From an uncultured Alphaproteobacteria bacterium (GTDB taxonomy: Bacteria > Pseudomonadota > Alphaproteobacteria > RF32 > CAG-239), in contig CALXTV010000002.1 in the NCBI GenBank assembly GCA_944391505.1, positions 89,787 to 153,786 of the forward strand: DNA of 64,000 nt, given 5' to 3'. Position numbers and translations under genes: made by a program. The notes below the pieces were generated by a model. The model had not been told where the DNA came from. It did no database searches and worked only from the letters and a program-made list of their open reading frames with translations. Below are positions 34,613 through 43,251 of this stretch, in pieces; within the stretch, counting starts at the first letter, position 1, and each line of letters starts with the position of its first letter.

Positions 34613-36325
34613 TTATCTGCCGGCTGGCTGATGCGTTAACGGAAGTTTGGAAACATCCTTCTTTTTGCTGACGTTTTTATGATATATTCTTATCTGGTGC
34701 CGCGTCAATTTTTTTTCGCGTTTTGCAACCTCATTTTCGGCGGCTTCGTAATCCTGCCAGTAATCCCGCTCGTAATTGTCGCGGTAGATGTTGCGGTTCA
34801 TGTCGGCACGAAAGCGGCGCGCTTTGCCGTAACCGTCCCAATCGCTTTTGTCTTTGCGCGGTTCATATTTTTGTACGTCAATAAAGTTCGGATAAGTTTC
34901 GTCCTTGCCGGAAATGTCGACCTTATCGTGCAACGGCGAATATTTATACGAAATGCTCCGCCGGTAGCGTTTTGAAATCTCGTATATGCTTTTCAGGTCA
35001 TAATTGCCGCGGGCGGCAATGGCGATATTATCCTTGTCTTTGAAGTCAAATTCTTTTTCAATATCAAAAATTTTGTGCGGGCGAACCATATAGCAGCTTT
35101 TTATGAGATCATGACAGACTTTATAGGTTCCGTCTTCCCCGTCGGGCGGAACGCGCAGCGCACGATAGCCGTCTTCCAGCCAGCGGACTTTTTCAAGCAC
35201 CATCATATTGTATTCATGATTGGCCTGCTTGTTGATTTTCTGAATACCTTTTTTGAGCAGAGAAATCCGGTATTCGTCGCGCTGGATTTCCTGTGCGGAC
35301 ATCTGACTGCGATCGGCTTTCAGCCTTTCTTCCAGCGCCCGTTGTTCTTCATACAGCAAATGCGTCTGGAGATCGGCCCGGTAAAAGGTATTGATTTTTA
35401 TCTGGGCTTCGGCTTTAAACTTTTGCCCGTTTTCGGCCGAGAGATGAAAATATAATTTTTCATCATAATAGTTTTTGCCGTTTTTCTTGAGCTGGGCGCT
35501 GTTTTTCATATCGTTGTCATAAAACAGGCTGCGCGTTTCGGCAGGATTGACGCCGAGGTTCGGCGCGCGGGTCAGCGTACGGCGGGTTTTGCTGACGCCG
35601 GTATAATATTTGCGGGTGATGGTCAGGCGCAAAATGTCGCTCACGCGGTCAAGATGTCCGCGCACACCGGCAAGCTCCCGTTGCAGCCGTCCCAAATCGC
35701 CGTGGCTGCGAAAGCTCTCGTTGATTTTGCGAATTTCGGCCATTTGCTCCACACGATAGTCTTCAATCTTCTCAATCGCCCGCCGGGCTTTTTTCATGAC
35801 CGGAAGAATGACATAAACCGGGTTGTTTTCGTCATCGCGGTATTCCAGCCGCATACAGGTAAAAGGCGTAACCTCCTTAAGACTGTAATTGGTAACGACA
35901 TTTTCGCGGACGGTGATAATTTTGTTGTTTTTGGCGTCGACATGCGGAATTTTCTGGATATGCATTTCCAGTTCGCCGTTGAGCGGATTCATGCAGGCAA
36001 TCTGTTCGGGAATGCCGTAAATTTCGTACAAACCGCGATAAACTTCGCGATAACCTTTCATGCCGTCGCGGTAATAGTTGAGCAAAAAGGCGGTTTCTTC
36101 CTGATTGATGCGGCGATCGGCAAAAGCCTGAAAAATCTCACGGCAGTTTTCCTTGTCGTATTCCCGCTGGATGGCATCAACTTCTTCCGGCGTATATTTG
36201 ACAATGTCTTTGGCGGTTATGTTGCGCTCAAAAACGGATTTTTCCGGTTTACTGAGGAAATCATCGCCAAAGTCGTCACAAAGTTCTTTGTATATTTTCT
36301 GACCGAACTGCGTATCGTTAAGCAT
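34613..36325 (-). CDS. Large hypothetical protein, 570 aa
   Basis: Not recognised. No signal peptide or membrane segment; rich in Arg, Lys, Tyr, Asp and Glu, with two probable coiled coils (residues about 180-230, GDLGRLQRELAGVRGHLDRV, and about 330-380). The C-terminus is strongly basic and helical (ENEVAKREKKLTRHQIRIYHK). Its start is ATG; upstream sequence before 36325 is short and the flagellin-1 terminator lies just beyond. It forms a likely operon with the Sel1-repeat gene. The style (long, charged, no homology that I can name) resembles the proteins at 51.5-62.3 kb. Confidence 0.75.
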   Translation of the reverse strand: MLNDTQFGQKIYKELCDDFGDDFLSKPEKSVFERNITAKDIVKYTPEEVDAIQREYDKENCREIFQAFADRRINQEETAFLLNYYRDGMKGYREVYRGLYEIYGIPEQIACMNPLNGELEMHIQKIPHVDAKNNKIITVRENVVTNYSLKEVTPFTCMRLEYRDDENNPVYVILPVMKKARRAIEKIEDYRVEQMAEIRKINESFRSHGDLGRLQRELAGVRGHLDRVSDILRLTITRKYYTGVSKTRRTLTRAPNLGVNPAETRSLFYDNDMKNSAQLKKNGKNYYDEKLYFHLSAENGQKFKAEAQIKINTFYRADLQTHLLYEEQRALEERLKADRSQMSAQEIQRDEYRISLLKKGIQKINKQANHEYNMMVLEKVRWLEDGYRALRVPPDGEDGTYKVCHDLIKSCYMVRPHKIFDIEKEFDFKDKDNIAIAARGNYDLKSIYEISKRYRRSISYKYSPLHDKVDISGKDETYPNFIDVQKYEPRKDKSDWDGYGKARRFRADMNRNIYRDNYERDYWQDYEAAENEVAKREKKLTRHQIRIYHKNVSKKKDVSKLPLTHQPAGR

Positions 36326-36390
36326 TCTTCTTTCTTTCGGTTTTTCTCAGCTTATTGATTATAAGCCGAATCGGGTTTAAACACAATAAA

Positions 36391-36424
36391 AAAGAGCGGT
36401 GGGGAAGCCACCGCTCTTTTTTTG
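36391..36424 (-). terminator. Terminator after flagellin 1
   Basis: AAAGAGCGGTGG/CCACCGCTCTTT, a 12-bp stem with A/T runs on both sides; on the minus strand it ends flagellin 1. Confidence 0.9.
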
Positions 36425-36439
36425 AATTTCGCCGCCGGA

Positions 36440-37585
36440 CTAGAACAAACTCAATACCGACTGGGCGGCCTGTGAAGCCAGGCTCAAAGAGTTGATGGCC
36501 AGCTGCTGTCTGGTCTGCAGAGCCAGCATATTTGCGGACTCTTCGTTCATATCGGCCAGCGTCAGCTTGTCGGAACCTTCCTCAAGCACGTTAATCAGGC
36601 TCTCGGTAAAGTTCTCGCGGTTTTCAACAATCGAGTAGTTGTTACCAAACTCGGAGGCCATGTTACGCAAAGAAGTAACGGCATCTTCCAGCTCGGTAAT
36701 GGAAGCATCAATCGCCACATTGTCCGGATTGGTCCAGTCTGCAGCCCGGCTGATGTTCAGACCATCTTCAGAAGTGTCTGCAAAAGTACCGGTAATGGTC
36801 AGATAAGACGAGCGGTCTTCATTGAAGATAACTTTAAGGTCATTACCTTGCAGCAGGTTGACACCTTTGTAACCGGAATCTTTGGCCAACTGGTCAATCT
36901 GATCCAGAATCTCGTTATATTGTCTCATGGAAGTAACGCGGGTGCTGTTGCCGATATCGCCCGAAACCGTGATGCCGGCAAAAGTGCCGCTGACCGTGGC
37001 AACAAGACCGTCCGTGTTGCTGATGCGGATCTGACCGTTTTCAACAGTTGCCGTAAAGGTACCCAAAACCGCACCATCAGCATCTTTAACACCGTCTGTT
37101 CCGTCATTCAGAGCATCCGCAAGCGCTTCAGCAGCGTCTTCAATTGTTGCATCGTCATCAATCGTAAAGGTAATTGCCTGATTTTCATTGCCATCGACAC
37201 TGACGGTAATTGTCTGGTCGGCACCGGAGCCTCCGGTCGGCGAAGTATAAGTACCGCTGGAGGTTACGCCCTTAATGGTAGCGTTGTCGCGGGCGGTATT
37301 AGCCAAAGCTTTGGCCTGCTGGACAAATTCGGTAATTGCTTCAATACCTTCGTTGGCCGCCTGAATGGTTTGGATACCCTGCCCCATGCTGTCCAACAAA
37401 GCGTTTAAGTCGCTGGCGCGGTTGGTCAAGGACTGCGCCGTGTAGTAAGAAGACGGGTTATCAATCGCGGAGTTTACTTTTTTACCGGTGGATAACCGCT
37501 CCTGTGTCATATCCATCAAGTCCTGAGTCTGCTGCAAAGAAAGCAGATTAGAACGCATGCTTGCTGTTAATGAAATGTCTGCCAT
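36440..37585 (-). CDS. Flagellin 1
   Basis: About 381 residues from the ATG at 37585 (TTGGAG site upstream). Conserved ends: N-terminal SLTASMRSNLLSLQQTQDLM, then ERLSTGKKVNSAIDNPSSYY; C-terminal MNEESANMLALQTRQQLAIN, then SLASQAAQSVLSLF. The central region is unlike that of flagellins 2-4 (SGADQTITVSVDGNENQAI, then Ser/Thr/Asp-rich), and the terminal parts are also more diverged. It is the most distant of the four paralogues and has its own terminator and a different upstream region. Filament subunit, exported by the type III system. Confidence 0.96.
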   Translation of the reverse strand: MADISLTASMRSNLLSLQQTQDLMDMTQERLSTGKKVNSAIDNPSSYYTAQSLTNRASDLNALLDSMGQGIQTIQAANEGIEAITEFVQQAKALANTARDNATIKGVTSSGTYTSPTGGSGADQTITVSVDGNENQAITFTIDDDATIEDAAEALADALNDGTDGVKDADGAVLGTFTATVENGQIRISNTDGLVATVSGTFAGITVSGDIGNSTRVTSMRQYNEILDQIDQLAKDSGYKGVNLLQGNDLKVIFNEDRSSYLTITGTFADTSEDGLNISRAADWTNPDNVAIDASITELEDAVTSLRNMASEFGNNYSIVENRENFTESLINVLEEGSDKLTLADMNEESANMLALQTRQQLAINSLSLASQAAQSVLSLF

Positions 37586-37870
37586 TGTTTTCTCCAAATA
37601 TCTTGTTAATCCCCGACAAGCCTTGATTTGTACAGTGTCAGCTCTTAATTATCCACCACACTACACACCTTGAGAGCCAAAACTTATCTCAGTTATTAAT
37701 TATTTGTTAACAAAAGTTTTTACTATTTCTTAATAATTGTCAATACCATTTGAATCACCGGTTTATAACTATATGTTTATAATATCGGCAAATTTTGCTC
37801 AGACGGTCTTTCATGCCTGTAGATATGCAAATAACGTGCCAAAATTAAAAAAACTATAAAGGAAGAGATG
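37586..37870. other. AT-rich intergenic region upstream of flagellin 1
   Basis: About 285 bases holding the flagellin 1 leader (with TTTGGAGAAAAC before the start). A -10-like GATAAT is near 37650 on the minus strand, but no convincing -35 box is present. It lacks the palindromic promoter seen for flagellins 2-4. Confidence 0.4.
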
Positions 37871-37876
37871 TCCGGG

Positions 37877-38110
37877 ACAAGCTGTTGCCAGCTTGACCGC
37901 ATCACCGGCTGCTTTGAGAATCTTTGTTGAAACGCGTTGCTCAAGCTGTTGCCAGCTTGACCGCATCAATGGCTGCGGTGCGAACCTTTGTTGAAGCGCG
38001 TTGCTTCCTGTGTGCATATCGTGAGGCCGTGCCTTGTGTCTGTGGATATTCGGATCAAGTCCGAATATGACGGTAAAGAAAGAGAAAAGTCCGAATATGA
38101 CAGGGAAGAG
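37877..38110 (+). repeat. Composite dispersed repeat array B
   Basis: Two units begin at 37878 and 37942 (64-base period), each opening with CAAGCTG-TTGC-CAGCTTG. The tail contains CGTGAGGCCGTGCC, TGTGTCTGTGGATA and the palindrome TATTCGGA-TCAAG-TCCGAATA, followed by two further TCCGAATATGAC-like pieces. The tail and the flagellin terminator after it are nearly identical to 40950-41100. Confidence 0.9.
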
Positions 38111-38144
38111 AGGAGCCAGAACATGACAACGGAAAAAGCAGGTA

Positions 38145-38173
38145 CAAAAAAGGCGGGATTGCTCCCGCCTTTT
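38145..38173 (-). terminator. Terminator after flagellin 2
   Basis: GGCGGGA-TTGC-TCCCGCC with A/T runs. It is repeated downstream of flagellins 3 and 4. Confidence 0.9.
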
Positions 38174-38192
38174 CCGTAAATCTTTTTTCGAT

Positions 38193-39236
38193 TTAGAACA
38201 AGCTCAATACCGACTGAGCCGCCTGCGAAGCCAGGCTCAGAGAGTTAATGGCCAACTGCTGTCTGGTCTGCAGAGCAAGCATGTTTGCCGACTCTTCGTT
38301 CATATCGGCCAGCGTCAGCTTATCCGCGCCTTCTTCCAGAACATTAATCAGGTTCTCGGTGAAGCTTTCGCGGTTTTCGACAATCGAGTAGTTGTTACCG
38401 AAGACCGAGGCCATGTTACGCAGCTTGGAAACCGCGGCCTCAACCTCGGAAATCGAATTGCTGATGGCATCTTTGTTGATGGTAACGTCAACAGCTTTGC
38501 TTTTGTCATCATTCAACACGAAATCCGTTTCTTCCAAAGTTCCGGCTTCAACCAGCGCTTCAATGCTATCTTCATTTGTATTCTGAATTGCCGTTGCTAC
38601 TTTGTATACTTTACCGGAACCGTCATAAACGAATGAATTCTGAGCAAATTGAGTTTTTGTTGCAAATTTGGCGACAGCGCCGGTCTGTTCCACGTCTTTC
38701 GCCCATTCGGAACCGGTTGTAGACGCAGATTTCAGACCAAGTCCTTCAGAGGATGCATCGTCACTTTTAACCGTCAGCGAAGAAGAACGGTCTTCGTTAA
38801 AGACAACTTTTAATTCCTGATCTTTTTCCAAAAGGTTGACGCCTTTATATCCGGAGTCTTTCGCGATACCGTCAATCTGTTTCAGAATTTCATCAAACTG
38901 AGACATATAGTTCTTAATCGATTCACCGTCCGACGTATCGTTGGCCGAAGTGGCAATAGCCTTTGCCTGATTGGCAAATTCGGTAATCGCTTCAATACCT
39001 TCGTTGGCCGCCTGAATCGTCTGAACCGCCTGACCCATGCTGTCTAACAGCGAACTCAAGTCGCTGGCGCGGTTGGTCAAAGACTGTGCCGTATAATATG
39101 ATGACGGGTTGTCAATCGCGGAGTTTACTTTTTTACCGGTAGAAAGTCTTTCCTGAGTGGTATCCATCAAGCTTTGCGTCTGCTGCAAAGAAAGCAGGTT
39201 AGAACGCATACTTGCCGTTAATGAAATATCTGCCAT
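38193..39236 (-). CDS. Flagellin 2
   Basis: About 347 residues from the ATG at 39236 (TTTTGGAGAAAAACC upstream). The first about 150 and last about 90 residues are almost identical to flagellins 3 and 4. The central part is its own (SDDASSEGLGLKSAS, DGSGKVYKVATAIQNTNE). A promoter-like element with a palindrome lies at 39299-39327. Same export and assembly role as the other flagellins. Confidence 0.97.
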   Translation of the reverse strand: MADISLTASMRSNLLSLQQTQSLMDTTQERLSTGKKVNSAIDNPSSYYTAQSLTNRASDLSSLLDSMGQAVQTIQAANEGIEAITEFANQAKAIATSANDTSDGESIKNYMSQFDEILKQIDGIAKDSGYKGVNLLEKDQELKVVFNEDRSSSLTVKSDDASSEGLGLKSASTTGSEWAKDVEQTGAVAKFATKTQFAQNSFVYDGSGKVYKVATAIQNTNEDSIEALVEAGTLEETDFVLNDDKSKAVDVTINKDAISNSISEVEAAVSKLRNMASVFGNNYSIVENRESFTENLINVLEEGADKLTLADMNEESANMLALQTRQQLAINSLSLASQAAQSVLSLF

Positions 39237-39298
39237 GGTTTTTCTCCAAAATACTTTTGAACACATTGTCTGTGATGTCTTCTGACATTACAGGATTT

Positions 39299-39327
39299 AT
39301 TTTAGCATAAAAAAAGTATCTCCTCAA
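39299..39327 (-). promoter_or_regulatory. Flagellin 2 promoter with overlapping palindrome
   Basis: -35 TTGAGG (39327-39322), 17-base spacer, -10 TAAAAT (39304-39299) preceded by TGC. The -35 region sits in the inverted repeat AAGTAT-N7-ATACTT, followed by a T-run. It may be an operator or an upstream terminator as well as a promoter. Confidence 0.55.
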
Positions 39328-39470
39328 TACTTATCTACTAACAGGTTAAATTTAGTCATCAAAACTAAACAAAATCTTAACGTTTTCAAACTTTTTACGT
39401 TTATGTATAACAGGTTATATATAATCGAAAAAAATTTTTTCAAGGGTGGTTTTTGACAAAAAAGCAGGTA

Positions 39471-39499
39471 CAAAAAAGGCGGGATTGCTCCCGCCTTTT
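39471..39499 (-). terminator. Terminator after flagellin 3
   Basis: Same GGCGGGA-TTGC-TCCCGCC hairpin as after flagellin 2. No repeat array lies between flagellins 2 and 3. Confidence 0.9.
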
Positions 39500-39518
39500 C
39501 CGTAAATCTTTTTTCGAT

Positions 39519-40556
39519 TTAGAACAAGCTCAATACCGACTGAGCCGCCTGCGAAGCCAAGCTCAGAGAGTTAATGGCCAACTGCTGTCTGGTCTGCAGA
39601 GCAAGCATGTTTGCCGACTCTTCGTTCATATCAGCCAGCGTCAGTTTATCCGCGCCTTCTTCCAGAACATTAATCAGGTTCTCGGTGAAGCTTTCACGGT
39701 TTTCAACAATCGAGTAGTTGTTACCAAAGACCGAGGCCATGTTACGCAGTTTGGAAACCGCATTCTCAACTTCGGTAATCGAATCGCTGATGGCATCTTT
39801 ATGGATAGTGACTTCCTGGAATTTACCGGCATCACCTCCGGAGGTTTCCGTCGTGTAGCTGGTTTCTTCCAAAACGCCGGCGGCGACCAAAGCCGCAATA
39901 TCTTTGTCGTTTGTATTTTCTATCCGAGAAACAACTTTATAAACCTTGCCCTCAGCATCGCGAACATAGCTGTCTGCAGTAAATTCGGTTGAAACGGCAA
40001 AAGCCGTAGCCGTTTTTTCCGCTTTTGTAACCCAACCCGTTGCCTCATTAATTTCAAGACCCGTGGTGGTTGCGTTGTCGCCTTTAACCGTCAGCGAGGA
40101 AGAACGGTCTTCGTTAAAGATAACTTTCAGTTCCTGATCTTCACCGGCCAAAAGGTTAACGCCTTTATATCCGGAGTCTTTCGCGATACCGTCAATCTGT
40201 TTCCGAATTTCGTTAAACTGCGACATATAGTTTTCAATCGAAGCTGATTCCGACGTATCGTTGGCCGAAGTGGCAATAGCCTTTGCCTGGTTGGCAAATT
40301 CGGTAATTGCTTCAATACCTTCGTTGGCCGCCTGAATCGTCTGAACCGCCTGACCCATGCTGTCTAACAGCGAGCTCAAGTCACTGGCACGGTTGTTCAA
40401 AGACTGTGCCGTATAATATGATGACGGGTTGTCAATCGCGGAGTTTACTTTTTTACCGGTGGAAAGTCTTTCCTGAGTGGTATCCATCAAGCTCTGCGTC
40501 TGCTGCAAAGAAAGCAGGTTGGAACGCATACTTGCCGTTAATGAAATATCTGCCAT
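39519..40556 (-). CDS. Flagellin 3
   Basis: About 345 residues from the ATG at 40556. Ends nearly identical to flagellins 2 and 4; the central segment differs (GDNATTTGLEINEATGWVTK, DAEGKVYKVVSRIENTND). It shares the start of its central domain with flagellin 4 (TTTGLEINEA) but not with flagellin 2, which suggests an order of duplication or exchange by recombination. Confidence 0.97.
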   Translation of the reverse strand: MADISLTASMRSNLLSLQQTQSLMDTTQERLSTGKKVNSAIDNPSSYYTAQSLNNRASDLSSLLDSMGQAVQTIQAANEGIEAITEFANQAKAIATSANDTSESASIENYMSQFNEIRKQIDGIAKDSGYKGVNLLAGEDQELKVIFNEDRSSSLTVKGDNATTTGLEINEATGWVTKAEKTATAFAVSTEFTADSYVRDAEGKVYKVVSRIENTNDKDIAALVAAGVLEETSYTTETSGGDAGKFQEVTIHKDAISDSITEVENAVSKLRNMASVFGNNYSIVENRESFTENLINVLEEGADKLTLADMNEESANMLALQTRQQLAINSLSLASQAAQSVLSLF

Positions 40557-40618
40557 GGTTTTTCTCCAAAATACTTTTGAACACATTATCTGCGATGTCT
40601 TCTGACATTACAGGATTT

Positions 40619-40647
40619 ATTATAGCATAAAAAAAGCATTGCTTCAA
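40619..40647 (-). promoter_or_regulatory. Flagellin 3 promoter with overlapping palindrome
   Basis: -35 TTGAAG (40647-40642), 17-base spacer, -10 TATAAT (40624-40619) with TGC before it. The overlapping inverted repeat here is AAGTATTG-AAG-CAATGCTT with one mismatch. Best -10 of the three. Confidence 0.65.
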
Positions 40648-40759
40648 TACTTTTTGACACCGACCTAATCTTAAGGAAAAATTTCTAAATAAAATCTTAA
40701 TTTTGTTTCCCGGTCTTCTTTTAGATAATCTGCAGAAAGAATTTTTCAAGTCATACCGA

Positions 40760-41060
40760 CAGGCTGTTGCCAGCTTGACAAGGGGACACCCTTGACCACA
40801 AGCTGTTGCCAGCTTGACCGCATCAATGGCTGCGGCGCGAACCTTTGTTGAAGCGCGTTGCTCAAGCTGTTGCCAGCTTGACCGCATCACCGGCTGCTTT
40901 GAGAATCTTTGTTGAAACGCGTTGCTTCCTGTGTGCATATCGTGAGGCCGTGCCTTGTATTTGTGGATATTCGGATCAAGTCCGAATATGACGGTAAAGA
41001 AAGAGAAAAGTCCGAATATGACAGGGAAGAGAGGAGCCAGAACATGACAACGGAAAAAGC
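40760..41060 (+). repeat. Composite dispersed repeat array C
   Basis: Units begin at 40760 (variant CAGGCTG), 40799 and 40863 (64-base period). A hairpin CAAGGGgacaCCCTTG lies between the first two. The tail matches array B, including the TATTCGGA-TCAAG-TCCGAATA palindrome and the following bases up to the flagellin 4 terminator. Confidence 0.9.
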
Positions 41061-41065
41061 AGGTA

Positions 41066-41094
41066 CAAAAAAGGCGGGATTGCTCCCGCCTTTT
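41066..41094 (-). terminator. Terminator after flagellin 4
   Basis: Third copy of the GGCGGGA-TTGC-TCCCGCC hairpin with flanking A/T runs. Confidence 0.9.
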
Positions 41095-41113
41095 CCGTAA
41101 ATCTTTTTTCGAT

Positions 41114-42136
41114 TTAGAACAAGCTCAATACCGACTGAGCCGCCTGCGAAGCCAGGCTCAGAGAGTTAATGGCCAACTGCTGTCTGGTCTGCAGAGCAAG
41201 CATGTTTGCCGACTCTTCGTTCATATCGGCCAGCGTCAGTTTATCCGCGCCTTCTTCCAGAACATTAATCAGGTTCTCGGTAAAGTTCTCACGGTTCTCG
41301 ACGATCGAATAGTTGTTACCGAAGACCGAGGCCATGTTACGCAGCTTGGAAACCGCATTCTCAACTTCGGTAATCGAATCGCTGATGGCGCTTTTATCTA
41401 TGGTGACTTTTTTAAAGTTGCCGTCAGTCGTTGTATATTCGGTTTCGACCAGCGAACCGTCGGCAATTAAAGCATCCAGATTTGTCGCCCCTGTCGAGCC
41501 CTCAATTTCTTTGGCTACTTCATATACTTTGTTTCCGCTGTAGACATAATTACCTACCGTATAGTCGCCGGTTGTTTCATATTCTTCAGCGGTTTCATCT
41601 GATTTGGTAACCCAGGTTTCGGCCTCATTAATTTCAAGACCCGTGGTGGTTGCATCGTCGCCTTTAACCATCAGCGAGGAAGAACGGTCTTCGTTAAAGA
41701 TAACTTTCAATTCCTGATCTTTACCGGCCAAAAGGTTAACGCCTTTATATCCGGAGTCTTTCGCGATACCGTTAATCTGTTTCAGAATTTCGTTGAACTG
41801 CGACATATAGTTTTCAATCGAAGCTGATTCCGACGTATCGTTGGCCGAGGTGGCAATAGCCTTTGCCTGATTGGCAAATTCGGTAATTGCTTCAATACCT
41901 TCGTTGGCCGCCTGAATCGTCTGAACCGCCTGACCCATGCTGTCCAACAGCGAGCTCAAGTCGCTGGCGCGGTTGGTCAAAGACTGTGCCGTGTAGTAAG
42001 AAGACGGGTTGTCAATCGCGGAGTTTACTTTTTTACCTGTGGATAACCGCTCCTGTGTCATATCCATCAAGCTCTGCGTCTGCTGCAAAGAAAGCAGGTT
42101 GGAACGCATACTTGCCGTTAATGAAATATCTGCCAT
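41114..42136 (-). CDS. Flagellin 4
   Basis: About 340 residues from the ATG at 42136. Ends match flagellins 2 and 3. The central segment is distinct (AETWVTKSDETAEEYETTGD, SGNKVYEVAKEIEGST). Near residues 10-45 the codons also match flagellin 1 in places (the LMDMTQERLSTGKKV version and GATAACCGCTCC-like bases), as if patches were exchanged with flagellin 1. It is the flagellin nearest flbT. Confidence 0.97.
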   Translation of the reverse strand: MADISLTASMRSNLLSLQQTQSLMDMTQERLSTGKKVNSAIDNPSSYYTAQSLTNRASDLSSLLDSMGQAVQTIQAANEGIEAITEFANQAKAIATSANDTSESASIENYMSQFNEILKQINGIAKDSGYKGVNLLAGKDQELKVIFNEDRSSSLMVKGDDATTTGLEINEAETWVTKSDETAEEYETTGDYTVGNYVYSGNKVYEVAKEIEGSTGATNLDALIADGSLVETEYTTTDGNFKKVTIDKSAISDSITEVENAVSKLRNMASVFGNNYSIVENRENFTENLINVLEEGADKLTLADMNEESANMLALQTRQQLAINSLSLASQAAQSVLSLF

Positions 42137-42198
42137 GGTTTTTCTCCAAAATACTTTTGAACACATTATCTGTGGTGTCTTCTGACACTACAGAATTT

Positions 42199-42227
42199 AT
42201 ATTAGCACAAAAAAAGTATCACTGCAA
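42199..42227 (-). promoter_or_regulatory. Flagellin 4 promoter with overlapping palindrome
   Basis: -35 TTGCAG (42227-42222), 17-base spacer, -10 TAATAT (42204-42199). The inverted repeat AAGTAT-N7-ATACTT plus T-run could also end the upstream flbT transcript. Confidence 0.55.
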
Positions 42228-42302
42228 TACTTTATTGTCTCATCTTAGATGGCAAACGTAAATAAAATATTAATGCTTGCAAACGAGGAAAGGCTTGAAA
42301 TA

Positions 42303-42686
42303 TCAGAGTTTTCCGAAAAATTCTTCCTCTTTTTTGACCAGGCGCGACGCGTTTTTGATGGCCGAATAGTAGTCATTGTTAATGATGTTTTCATTAACCG
42401 GCGCAATATAAGGAATCAGACTCGGCGCGGCCGCCTGAAGGTCACGGACATATTCCAGATAAATCGGCTGCAGCGGAGTCGGATCTTTGGCCAGATACAT
42501 CTGCTGAACCACAAAATAAACCCTCTTGCTCGGCGTATTGGCCTCTTTTTCGCGCAAAATGAACTTCTCGCGCAGAATCGGAACATTGCCCTCAATGTAA
42601 AAGCGGGTGCGCTCGCCGTCGTTGGTGATGAGAGACTCGCCGATAATGATGCTTTCGTGAGGTTTGAGTTCGATTTTTAAAGGCAT
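42303..42686 (-). CDS. flbT: Flagellin mRNA regulator FlbT
   Basis: About 128 residues from the ATG at 42686, which gives the family start MPLKIELKPHESIIIGESL. The motifs FYIEGNVPILREKFILREKEANTPSKRVYFVVQQMYL fit FlbT well. In Caulobacter FlbT binds the 5' leader of flagellin mRNA and promotes its decay. The location directly before the flagellins, which share an almost identical leader, fits that role. Promoter-like TTGCAA and TATAAT boxes lie upstream. Confidence 0.93.
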   Translation of the reverse strand: MPLKIELKPHESIIIGESLITNDGERTRFYIEGNVPILREKFILREKEANTPSKRVYFVVQQMYLAKDPTPLQPIYLEYVRDLQAAAPSLIPYIAPVNENIINNDYYSAIKNASRLVKKEEEFFGKL

Positions 42687-42822
42687 TTGCTTAATGCTCC
42701 TGAGAGAGTTGAATCGTTTATCTTTATCTGCAGTATTATATAATTGATTTATTTTTTTTTGCAAATCTTTATTTTTAATGTATAAATATTTCAAACTAAG
42801 AATTTTTAACGGGGAAAAATTT

Positions 42823-43248
42823 ATGCTGTTTTTTAGCAGGGAATTATCGCTTGAAGAAAAAAACGTCTATATGGAGGCGCTGGCTTTCGTGCTGGACATC
42901 GGACACAGCAAAACCGAAGCAAAAAAAGACTATATGGAAGCCCAGATGGCCGAAATCGGCTTAAGCAAAAAGGATTTTCGCGGTGCCAAAAAAGTAAAAA
43001 CCGCCGAAGATCTGGCCAAAGACATTAAAGGAACCGGCGACGTCAAAGTCAAACGTTTTATCCTGCGGGAGATGATTCTGCTGGCGCTGGCCGACCATGA
43101 GCTGACCGACGAAGAAATTCAGATTATTTACAGAATCGGCACGCAAAGCGGCCTTAAAGAGGAAAAAATCAGCGACTTTTTTCTCTGGGCAGCCAAAGGA
43201 ATCGAATGGCAGATTGAGGGAACCCAACTGGTCGAGGGCAATCTGTAA
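42823..43248 (+). CDS. TerB-like helical protein
   Basis: About 141 residues from the ATG at 42823, preceded by a GGGGAAAAATTT site. All-helical, with LREMILLALADHELTDEEIQIIYRIG resembling the TerB/DjlA fold (an acidic helix pair that often binds metal or membrane partners). No transmembrane segment. It lies three bases before uup and is probably cotranscribed with it. Function not known. Confidence 0.72.
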   Translation: MLFFSRELSLEEKNVYMEALAFVLDIGHSKTEAKKDYMEAQMAEIGLSKKDFRGAKKVKTAEDLAKDIKGTGDVKVKRFILREMILLALADHELTDEEIQIIYRIGTQSGLKEEKISDFFLWAAKGIEWQIEGTQLVEGNL

Positions 43249-43251
43249 GTC

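Noticed and set aside
37640..37665. Sigma-54 promoter before flagellin 1 (GG-N10-GC)
   Set aside because: The spacing occurs, but the flanks do not match TGGCAC or TTGC, so it is likely chance.
37877..41000. Repeat arrays as a CRISPR
   Set aside because: Both the palindromes and the segments between them are conserved from unit to unit and locus to locus, so there are no unique spacers, and no cas gene is nearby.
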